Part shown: positions 55,537-64,000 of the stretch, piece after piece
Layout: every line of letters begins with the position of its first letter
Position numbering within the stretch: the first letter of the stretch is position 1
Assembly: GCA_009829735.1 (NCBI GenBank)
Contig: CM020620.1
Location: 23,472,020-23,536,019, forward strand
Length of the DNA: 64,000 nt
Direction of reading: 5' to 3'
From: Pyropia yezoensis
Taxonomy: Eukaryota > Rhodophyta > Bangiophyceae > Bangiales > Bangiaceae
Notes under the pieces: generated by a model
Told to the model about the DNA's origin: nothing
What the model saw: the letters and a program-made list of their open reading frames with translations, nothing else
Database searches by the model: none
Translations under genes and position numbers: made by a program

Positions 55537-55681
55537 GAAAAAGGGAACGGGTGTATCAAGGAAAACACGCAATGCAAGCATGGAACTATTAAGAAAAACA
55601 AGCACCCGCTCGAGCAACCCTTCTCTCCGACTCTTCCCTCCTCGCTCCTTCCTAGACTCTCATCCTCCTTGCCTCCAAGTA

Positions 55682-57799
55682 CTACTCCCGGCGCGGACGC
55701 TGCGCCGGGGGAGCGTCCTCCAGCGCCGCCTCCGCAACACGACGGGATCCGGAGGAAGGCGGGATGGCGTAGTGCGGTGGGAGAGGTGCTTCCATGTGTG
55801 ACGCCATCGGGGCAGTACCGGTAGTTGCCGGGCGCTCCCGCTCGTCCAGATATACCTGTCGGCGCCCCTGGAAGCCAGTGAAGGTCTCCGACCACTGGTG
55901 GGCCAAGCCATGCCGCGTCAAAGTCGCCGGAAGTTCACCAACCACTGGGCTGTCCGACATCTGGCCGCTGTCCGCGCAAGCAAACACCCGGTCGACCACA
56001 TCGTTCAAGACGCTGGCGTAAGTGCCCGGCACCAAAGAAGATCCGACGCCTTCGACCTGCACCGGAAGACGACCCAGCTGTTCCTCAAGCATGCCAACGT
56101 CATACTGGTCGCACGTCGGGCCACCTTGGTTCAGGTACGAGTCAGGCACCCGGAAGCGGGTAAGGCGCAGAGTCGGCGCCGGGATCTCGAACCGCCCCGT
56201 GGTTGCCACTACCGGACGGTCCACAATAGCCCCAGAAACCGAAGTCCCCAACTCAAGAGGAGGCACAGGGCCGCCAACAGTTGAAGAGGGCGCCCGAGGA
56301 GGAACGTCCGGAGTAGTCGGCGACTGGACAGCCACGCCAAGACTAGCTGCATACAAGCGCAGTGCCGGAGGAGCCTAAAGTACAGGCACCGCCGGAGCGG
56401 GGCGCAAAGGCGCCGGCGACGGTTTAGGTGAGGCCACCGGGGCGGCAGGTGCAACAGGAGGAAGCGGAGCCGCCGCAGACGCCCGACCGACCGCCGCGGC
56501 CCATCCCGACTCTTGTACCGGCGGCCCAGTTGGCAGGAGATCGAGGGCGACCGGAGCCGGAAGGCTGCCTAGCTGCGGCCTCGCCGGCAGCGGCGTCGCC
56601 AGCTGCACCTTGGCTGGAGAAGACTGGTAGATCACCTGCACCCAACCTCAGCCAACCCGACGCGGGCTGTTCTGGTCGGCGATCGCGTTCAAGAAGCTCC
56701 GGTCATGCACCGGCAGCTGACGCCGGAAGTCAATCATCGCCTGGAAGAGCTCCTTGTACTCCTCGTCCTGGCTGCACAGGAAGTCGACGGTCAACTTGTC
56801 GACGTTCCAATCCATCAGGAGGTCTGGGAGGAGCCAGAGCCGGTTGGACACCAAGACTTCGTGGAGCCAGTGGTTGGCCGCCAAGACCGTCATCTCGGAA
56901 GTGTACATCATGGACGGGTTGGAATGGAAGAAGCCCTTGATAGACGCCTGGGTCAAGGCGTCGAGAAAGTACCAGGTGAAGGGGATGCTGGATGGAGCAA
57001 GCCCGACCGGGATCTCGACTTCCTGCTGCTGCGGGATGACCTTGGGGTAGTACGTCACACGGTTGGCCTTGTCCAGCTTCCACAACTCTTGATGGTTGCA
57101 GCTCACGATGAAGTCACGCTGGCGCCCGCGCCGCTCGCCTTGCTCCCGTGCCGACGACAACACGGAGTATTTCCGGGTCAAGAAAGGCGGCTCCAGAGCG
57201 ACCATGCTCGGATGGGGATCACAGTTCAGGCTCCCCGACCCCTTGAGCGCCTCGTCCCAGACCTTGAGCGCTCGATGCACGTACTCTTCCTCCTCTGGCC
57301 GCCGGAGAACGGACCCAGACACGCGACGCTCGGTCAAGGGTAGATCTAGCACCAGCGCGAAGCGGAGCTTTTCCAGGCGAGCAACCCAAGAGGAACTCGA
57401 AAAGCTCTGGGAGCGGTCTTGTGCCAGGCGCATCTGGTGCGCTGCATGTAGACGAGTCTTGTCCATCTCCGTCAAGACTCTGCGCTGGAGTTCCTTGCGC
57501 CAGATGACCAGGCGATCCTGCTGGCACTGGGCCGCGCTGGCGTTGCCGACCACCGTGGAGTAGCGCCGGCCCGCCAGAGGATCCTGCCCAAGAAGCATCT
57601 CCGGGAGACCCACCTGGGGGGTCTCGACCGGGTGCAACGCAGAAGCCGGGGGAACTCGATCCGCCTCCGCCGTGGCGACCGACGCCGGCACCGCCACCCG
57701 AGGAACCGGGGGCAGGAGAGGGGCACGGCCGCCCGAGCTCTCCTCTGTCACACTCGCCGCCGGCGCCTCGGTCCCAGCTTGGATCTCGGAACTGGACAT
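55682..57799 (-). pseudogene. Antisense ORF (aORF) of R3, homologue of the R2 antisense ORF
   Basis: It lies on the strand opposite to gag/pol, from ATG 57799 ('MSSSEIQAG'), 184 bp inside the 3' LTR, toward the end of pol. One frame of 705 codons is interrupted only by TGA at 56648-56650 and TAG near 56375. Its N-terminal half has 'EEEEYVHRALKVWDEA', 'MVALEPPFL', 'YYPKVIPQQQEVEIPVG', 'MTVLAANHWLHEVLVSNRL' and 'LFQAMIDFRRQL', aligning in order with the R2 antisense blocks. The C-terminal half is Pro/Ala-rich, then a second ordered stretch ('QYDVGMLEEQLGRLPVQVEG', 'YASVLNDVVDRVFA'), ending basic ('PPAQRPRRE'). The family is unknown. That so few stops occur in 2.1 kb supports past selection. Confidence 0.78.
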
Positions 57800-57970
57800 G
57801 ACGTCCAGAATCCGGGGGAACGGGAGGGTCAAGGTGAAGGCGGAGGGGGGGGGGCAGGATTAGAGCAGGTGATCGTGCCCGGGGTGAAGACGCTCGACCT
57901 CGGCACCGGTGTGGACGTTCTCGAGGCTGTACACGGTGGCACGTGGTTCGGCCCGAGGACGTGCCGGACT

Positions 57971-57980
57971 AGGGAGGGAG
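57971..57980 (+). other. R3 polypurine tract
   Basis: AGGGAGGGAG, 3 nt before the 3' LTR. Confidence 0.8.
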
Positions 57981-57983
57981 CTT

Positions 57984-58554
57984 TGTAGCATCCCTGGCCC
58001 CGACTTGGCGCCGACCCGGGATTGCAACCAGAGGGCACCAGGTGCCAGAACACGCCCGCCGTGTGGTGATGGTTGGCGGCCGTGGCCCGTGCCCGGCACT
58101 GCGATGCGGCGGACTACGCTATCCACACGTGAGAGAGGGATTTCTGATGGGTTTTTGCATACTTGTGAGGGACTTGATTTGAGAGAAATTGAGTGTGAGA
58201 TTAGTGAGTGGGAATAGAATTAGTAGTGATAGTGGCCCCCGACCTGACGAGGTTAGACTCGGGTCGGGGCCACTCGGGGGTATGGGGGAGCTACCTGGCC
58301 AACGTGCCAAGGCTCCCCCAGATGCACGTTAAGAGGGACAGCGATGCGCCCTTGGCCCGCACCCTCAGGAAAAAGACAACTGCGCGTTTGCTTTCCTCTT
58401 CCCCGTGTGCACTACCGTGCGTATCTGTTTGCTCTGCGAGCAGGCACGTGAGGCAACAGGCATACCCCTCTCGTAGTTCCCCGTTCTGTGTTACCTGTTT
58501 GTTTCCTCCGAGGGATATTGGCACGTGTCTGAGAGGATCGAGTTTTATACCACA
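57984..58554 (+). repeat. R3 3' LTR
   Basis: 571 bp, TGTAGC...ACCACA, partner of 48906-49476; followed by the AGGCA duplication and the resumption of R4 gag. Confidence 0.95.
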
Positions 58555-58559
58555 AGGCA

Positions 58560-59734
58560 CTCGTTAACGAGGGGCTAGCCCTGGAGATCCTCCCGTTCTT
58601 TGTTGATGAACGGGTACAAGGCATCCTCCGCCAGGCATCCCCGATGCCGGGAATGAGGATCGCAGCCACCCCCATGGATTACCGTGGTATCCTGAAGGAG
58701 CTGCTGAGCAGCTGATCAGTGAGGACAAGTGCGAAGACCATTACCGGGCCCTTCTCAACGCCACCGCCCAGTCCCGGGAGGATGAGGATATGTTCGGACG
58801 CCGGATACAAGAGCTCGATAACGAGCTTGGGAAGCTCCTCGGAGAAGATGAGCTGCGGGCCATCCTGTTTGCAGGAGTCCCCAACTACGTGCCGATATCC
58901 GCACGGGGAGCCAATACGGCTCGGACGAACGTTAGTTGACTGATGCACTTGGGCAAGTCCCTGAGGGACGCCGACCGGGTGCTACACCCGTAGTGTGCCG
59001 TAGCGTCGAAGCCCATGGGTGAGGGGAGCAAGCTCAGTCTTACCCTGGTAACGAGGCGGGAGAAGGTGGAACGCAAGGCCGCATCAGCACTGGTGGCGAC
59101 CGAGTACGCCCCCACGCGTGAGGATAAACCTCTGGTAGACCAGAAGGGCCACCTGTTGCTACCGGCGACACCGGTGATTGATGAGCAAGGTACGGTAGCG
59201 CACATCGCCTTGGCTGGTAGCCATTTCCAGGTCAGCGAGGGTGCGGGACGTCGCGTCCCGTATGTATGGACTACGGGGTAAGACCCGGTTACGGGTAACA
59301 CCCATCAGCCCTTGTGAACATGGGCGGTGCGTACGGAGGCACCTCCGCAGATCGCGGATAGGACCATCCGTCTGGGGGAGTCCAGGTTCCGTTTGGCACC
59401 GGGACCCAAGGCGTACCAAGGGGCAGGCACTCGGGCGCCCGAGGCAGGCAACCGGGCCTATATTGCCACCCCGACGCGGACGCCCGGGACGGCCGGCACT
59501 TCCGGAGGTATGCTGTGCGGAGACCCCCAGCACTGGATGTCCTCATGTCCGCTCATCCTGGAGGAGCCTCGACGGGCAGCGGGGCAACACAAGGCATCCA
59601 CTGGGTGGTATCCCGCCGGAGCACCAGCACCTGGTAGGCAGCCAGCTCCAGGGGGAGTACTGGCAGTCGAGGAGGCACCTCCTCTCCCTGATATCCCGGA
59701 AGACAGTACGCTGCCAAGCGCGGGAAACGAGTAA
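58560..59734 (+). pseudogene. R4 gag, 3' part
   Basis: In phase with 48905 it reads 'LVNEGLALEILPFFVDERV' to a TGA at 58713. A shifted frame from 58703 ('EQLISEDKCEDHYRALLN', 'ELDNELGKLLGEDELRAILF') then carries gag onward through stops at 58937, about 58990, about 59279 and about 59315. A knuckle remnant 'MLCGDPQHWMSSC' has lost its first Cys (Gly instead). It ends 'PSAGNE' at TAA 59732-59734, the same tripeptide end as R2 and R3. Confidence 0.8.
59722..59728 (+). promoter_or_regulatory. R4 -1 frameshift slippery heptamer GGGAAAC
   Basis: In X XXY YYZ phase with gag, one codon before the TAA. The -1 frame is open from here straight into the protease region, with no stop before 60403. A hairpin GCTGGGG/CCCTAGC lies about 30 nt downstream, further than is usual. 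Confidence 0.75.
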
Positions 59735-60813
59735 GAGGGAGGAAGACACGGAGTCGCTGGGGCAACCCTAGCCAGGCACCCCGGACTGCCGCGGGGAAAG
59801 CCCCACGGAGATCGCTGTTGAGCCGACGCCGCATCAATCCCCGGGTACAACTTCCGGCCCCGACGACGAGGCGTCAGGGGAATGATGACCAACCTCCAAG
59901 GAAGGGAAGCGAGGACGGGAAGCCCCGTCACGTTGAACCAGACAAGGGCCCTGTCCAGGATGCCCAAGCTGCACCGGATATCTGTGTAGGCCACGTACTG
60001 TTCACCTTGGAGATCTTCACGGTCTCAGCCACACTGGGGGTTGACCCCCAGTCGACCCGATCGAGTTACCCTGCACTCGACACAGGGGCTTGGCCGAACC
60101 TTATCTGGAAGGAGATCCTCCCGGACAAGTGGCTCCCGCGAATGAGAGTGACTCGGGGACCCACCATCATGGATGCGAATGGTCGTCTCATTCTTACGAC
60201 AGCAGCGATGTCGCTGCGGGTCACCATCGGGGAACTCACCACGGAAGTCGACTTCCTGGTATGTGAGACCCTATCTGTGCCCTGCATACTGGGGTGCACC
60301 TTATCAACGTTCACGTGGATGCAATCCGGCCGAGCCGGAGGACCATTGAGCTACAAGAGGCCGACGGGACAAAGAGAGGACAGACAGCTATCGTCAGGGA
60401 CCTGACGCTACAAGGGAGCCACGTTAACGTAGCTGAGGTATACGCAAGCGTAGAGCCGAAGACACTCCAGCTGGCCAACTGGACTCGCTTCGAGCCGTTA
60501 TCGGAGACAGTCCTCCCGGCTTACTGTGACTTAGCAGGCATCTGCAGAGTCCAGTCCAACCTACGAACCTACAAGCGCCATCATGGCCAACGGCATCATA
60601 GACCTCCCGGCGGGGGTGTCATCACTGCTCGTGATGGCGAACTATTGCCGTAAGGCAGTCACCCTTCCAAAAGAGACTATTCTCGGGATCGCCGAGCTCA
60701 ACGAAGGAGACGTGCTTACCCCTGACGAGAAAGGTCAAGTGGAACCACTTGAAGTACTGGCCGCCGGACGCCGAGACCACCGAGCTGAAGGAACCCGACG
60801 CCGGGAAGCCTAA
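59735..60813 (+). pseudogene. R4 protease region, frameshifted
   Basis: The -1 frame reads an Arg-rich lead, then 'YPALDTGAWPNLIW' (the retropepsin D-T-G, near 60073-60090) and 'CETLSVPCILGC'. A shift near 60298 moves the same protein to another frame ('VHVDAIRPSRRTIELQEADG'), and a further shift brings it to a third ('MANGIIDLPAGVSSLLVMAN'). The D-T-G is intact, but the gene is dead. Confidence 0.8.
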
Positions 60814-63800
60814 CCAATCACCGGCTCTGGCGGACATTCTGCCGAAGGACCAAGAAGCCCTGAAGGCACTGGCCGAAGCTGCCCTCGACCACCTTCCCCC
60901 TTCGGTAGCCGTGGGGGTACGACGGATGCTACAAAAACATGACGTCATGTGGACCGGCGGGGCCTTGGGTACCATTGGGGCAACCCAAAATCGTATAGAC
61001 CTGGTACCAGGTGCACGACCAGCGCGGTCGCAACCGCATCGCGCGGGACCTAGTCAACAAGAGATCGTTGATTGAGAAGTGAAGAGGATGAGCGAAGCTA
61101 AGGTGATCCGACCTTCGATGTCGAAGTGGGGCGCCCCAGTCGTTATCGTACCGAAGAAGGATCAAACCCCTCGGTTCCGCATCGATTATCAACGCCTCGA
61201 CTTGGTTACCAAGAAAGACTCATACCCCTTACCAAGGATGGACGAGTGTATCGACTCCCTGGGGGAAGCCACAGTGTTTACCGCTATCAACTGCATTGCC
61301 GAGTACTGGCAGATCATAGTTGCAGAGGAGGATATCCCCAAGACGGCGTTCGTCTGTCACAGTGGCGTGTACGAGCTCCTAAGGATGCCCTTCGGCTTGT
61401 CCAACGCCCCCGCCACATTCCGGCGGGTCATCGACATTATACTGTCGGGAGTGAAGTGGCGTAACTGCCTAGTGTACTTGGACGACGTCATCGTCTTCTC
61501 GCGTAACATGGATGACCATGTGCAACATGTCGACGAGGTACTCACCCTCTTGCGGAACGCCGGGGTTACCCTTCGTCTCAAGAAGTGCGCCATCTTTCAA
61601 CAGACAGTCGAGTATCTGGGTCATCAGATCACACCAGGTAGTCTGGGAGTGCTCGAAGCTAATACCCGGGCACTCCGGGATGCGCGATTCCCGACCACCC
61701 AGACTCAGCTGAAAAGCTTCCTAGGGATGTACAACGTATACCGACGGTTCGTCAAGGACTTCGCTCGTATAGCCAAACCGTTAACGGTTCTGACGAGCAG
61801 CGCCTTGCCAAAGGTACTCCAACCTCCCTCGCTGAGCGAGAGAGAGGCATTCGAGCTGCTCAGGCAAGCCCTGCTAGCCCCACCCGAGCTTGCGTTGCCG
61901 CATAGACGCGGGACCTTCGTCATCGATGTCGATGCCTGCGATACCCAAGTGGGATGCACCCTGCTACAAGAAGAGACGATCATCGGTACCAATAATGCTA
62001 TTCCGGACCTACATCCGGTGGAGTACTTCAGCCGGACACTCAACCCGGCTGAGCGTAGCTATAGTGCCACCGAGCGCGAGTGCCTCGGAGTCAAATGGGC
62101 AGTGCAACTGCTCCGGCCATACCTGGAAGGATCCAGGTTCATCGTGAGGTCGGACCACGAACCTTTACGATTGCTCCTCAACCTTGGTGACAAGGACTCC
62201 GACAGCCATGGACGGCTAGCCCGGTGGAGGCTAAAGATGGCCGAGCACGACTACCGGACCATATATAAGGCCGGCGCTACCTATCATCTGAGAGACGCGC
62301 TGTCGCAACTCGATACACCGAGCGGGGATACCCAAAAAGTGGACGAGGACATCCCGGTGGTACCAATTTGCATGGTCGGTAACGCCACCCAAGGTATGGT
62401 TGACCATACCATGGCACACCTTGCGTGCCCATTGACCCTCGCGGACTTCCGCGAGGCACAGGCCAACGATGATGACTGTAAACGCCATCACGCTAACCTC
62501 CTGGCCGGCACGGCCGGCACCATGTCCGAGAATGAGGACGGACTCATACACCGGCGGGCACCCGCCGATGGACGACATCAATTCGTGGTTCCCGTGTCCA
62601 TACGACAAGCCGTCATCGATTGAGAACACGAGAACCCTACAGCCGGACACCCGAGGGGTTCGCGCATGTTCGCAGAAATGCGGAGGTTCTTCTACTGGCC
62701 AGCAATGGCCGTCGACGTGGTCGACCACGTGCGGGGATGTCACCCGTGTGCACGGAATCGTATGAGTCTTCATAGACGGGCATTCGCTAAGAAACAATTC
62801 CCACCCGACGGGCCCAACGAGCAAGTCGCTATCGACATACTCGGGCCACTTCCGGTATCGGAAGAAGGGAACAGGTACATCCTGGTCATGTCCGACCGGT
62901 TTACCAAGCTGTCACGAGCAGGAGCCCTTCCGAATGACACGGCATATACGATCATGAACGCAGTGGTTGACCACTGGATCAGTGCATACGGAGTAATCAA
63001 GCAACTCCTCTCCGACAACGGAGCAAACCTTACGCCCGCATTCTGCACTAAGGTCATGGGCATGTTCGATATCGAACCACGTCGGGCCTCCAACTACCAC
63101 CCGCAGTCCAACGGGCAGGTGGAGCGGTTCAACCGCACCATCGTCAAGATGCTCCAATGCTACGTGGCGGAACACACGAACAACTGGGACAGGCTCCTGT
63201 CCGTATTGACCCTGGCATACAATGCCAGGCCCCACCGGAGCACCAACATTGCTCGACTGGAGTGGGTCATGCCAATGGGCGTCGGTAACCTGACGCTGCC
63301 ACCGGGCAGATGCACTCGGTATGACAAACCGAAGGGCCGACCGGCCGAACGGATCCACTTAGCTTGGTTGGCCAAGCTATCGTGGATGATACCTAAGCTC
63401 AAGGGTGCCCTTGACCGTACAAAACTTCGATACAAGAAGAACTTCGACGCCCGACAACGGGTACGCAACGCAACCCTGGTAACAGGTGACTGGGTCTATA
63501 TCAGACACCAGAAGTTCCGAGGGAACCAGCTTATGCAACCGGTCAAGGGACCGCACCAGATCCTACACAGAGATGATTACTCTGTCATCCTGCACTCCGA
63601 TACGGAGATACAACGCATCAATCTCAATGATGTGACACCTGCTCCGAAGCCGGAACAGCCTCGGCCGGTACCGGCTGGGTTGATACATGAAGCGCTTACT
63701 ACCCACCGGTCAGATCATCCGGTGGGGCCGGATGGGATTCCATACCAAGTATAGAGCGTGGTCGGACACACCGACTCGGACCTACCAGGACCCTGGTACG

Positions 63801-63902
63801 TCAAAGTGATGTGGATCGGATACGACTCACCCACCTGGGAACATGCGGCGAATATACCCCGCCAACTTCTCGTGCCTTACATGAGGCGACGACGCCTGCT
63901 GT
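60749..63902 (+). pseudogene. R4 pol: RT, RNase H, integrase, chromodomain
   Basis: One frame throughout, broken by TGA 61073, TGA 62621 and TAG 63752. RT has 'FRIDYQRLDLVTKKDSYPLP' and 'YLDDVIVFS' (61475-61500). RNase H has 'IDVDACD', 'ATERECLGV', 'VRSDHEPL' and 'HLRDALSQL'. Integrase: 'EHENPTAGH' and 'CHPCARNR', then DDE in 'IDILGPL', 'LSDNGANL' and 'NGQVERF'. Beyond the last stop is a chromodomain remnant 'WYVKVMWIGYDSPTWEHA'. Conserved catalytic residues survive although the frame is interrupted, so decay is moderate. Confidence 0.9.
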
Positions 63903-64000
63903 AACAACCCAACCGACACCGACTTCGGCTGTTGGGGGGTGAGGCTTATACCTACTAAGTAGGGTGTGACATGGATTCGGCAAGACTTAGGTTCACTAAG
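63903..64000. other. R4 region after pol
   Basis: 98 bp with an imperfect inverted repeat (CCGACACCGACTTCGGCTGTTGG, near 63910-63933). No antisense ORF end or LTR can be identified before the window stops. Confidence 0.4.

Larger units (their letters stand above)
48906..58554 (+). mobile_element. R3: chromovirus-type Ty3/gypsy retrotransposon nested in R4
   Basis: A 9,649-bp element with two 571-bp LTRs (48906-49476 and 57984-58554) that differ at about 15 positions by eye (~2.6%), flanked by the perfect 5-bp duplication AGGCA (48901-48905, 58555-58559). Order: LTR, PBS, gag, protease, RT-RNase H-integrase, chromodomain, opposite-strand ORF, polypurine tract, LTR. It carries one pol frameshift and several stops, so it is older than R2 but younger than R4. 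Confidence 0.95.
47314..64000 (+). mobile_element. R4: old Ty3/gypsy retrotransposon, split by R3, 3' end outside the window
   Basis: 5' LTR, PBS, gag, protease, pol and chromodomain follow in order on the plus strand, but gag is interrupted by R3 with the duplication AGGCA. R4 coding regions contain many stops and several frameshifts, so it is the oldest retroelement here. No 3' LTR is reached by 64000. Confidence 0.88.

Noticed and set aside
58713..62623. Reassigned TGA codon as explanation for many in-frame TGA in R3 and R4
   Set aside because: TGA also terminates the host phosphatase-kinase gene and the Tc1-like transposase, TAG and TAA occur among the breaks too, and frameshifts accompany them; decay is simpler.
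1..64000. tRNA, rRNA or other structural RNA genes
   Set aside because: No T-arm/anticodon-arm combination or rRNA core sequence was seen by eye; only PBS sites complementary to a tRNA 3' end are present.

Overview
The window looks like a piece of a GC-rich eukaryotic nuclear genome that is mostly transposable elements with two host genes. There are long runs of G or C, spliceosomal-type GT-AG junctions, chromodomain Ty3/gypsy retrotransposons, hAT, Tc1/mariner and tnp2-type DNA transposons, and large intron-poor host genes. This combination would fit a bangiophyte red alga such as Porphyra/Pyropia; that assignment is inference from composition and gene style, not from a marker gene.

Layout. 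1-1848: no gene; an 8-bp satellite at 453-548. 1849-3795: R1, the 5' end of a Ty3/gypsy element (LTR, primer binding site, partial gag), fused to a truncated Tc1-like transposon (to 4625). 4894-6228 (-): thioredoxin-UBA-UBX protein. 7145-9952 (+): a bisphosphate-nucleotidase/small-molecule-kinase fusion, head to head with it. 9953-12596: gene-poor, with a 63-bp higher-order minisatellite. 12597-18797: a hAT transposon with terminal inverted repeats (TIRs) and a near-perfect 8-bp target duplication. Its transposase (-) is split by an intact Tc1-like element (15635-16965). 18806-22036: GC-rich, gene-poor, with one MITE-like element. 22037-45991: a tnp2-type DNA transposon with GGATAACC-bearing ends, a decayed transposase and a second gene. 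That second gene is split by R2, a Ty3/gypsy element (26918-44813, - strand, 5-bp target duplication CAGAC) that contains a 500-N gap and appears twice. 45992-47313: low complexity. 47314-64000: R4, an old Ty3/gypsy element whose gag is split by R3 (48906-58554, target duplication AGGCA).

How the retroelements work together. R1 to R4 share one 18-nt primer binding site. R2, R3 and R4 end gag with the same tripeptide (GNE), and immediately before that stop carry an in-phase GGGAAAC slippery heptamer that would send ribosomes by -1 frameshift into protease-pol. R2 and R3 also both carry, between pol and the 3' LTR and on the opposite strand, a long open frame. The two antisense proteins (about 650 and 705 codons) share recognisable blocks although the elements themselves are strongly diverged. 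This conserved antisense gene, with an Arg/Ser-rich tail in R2, is the strongest candidate for an undescribed system in the window.

Caution. The tandem look of R2 around the N gap is probably an assembly artefact: two contigs overlapping by about 8 kb inside a single element of about 9.4 kb. Several apparent frameshifts there are homopolymer differences between the two copies.
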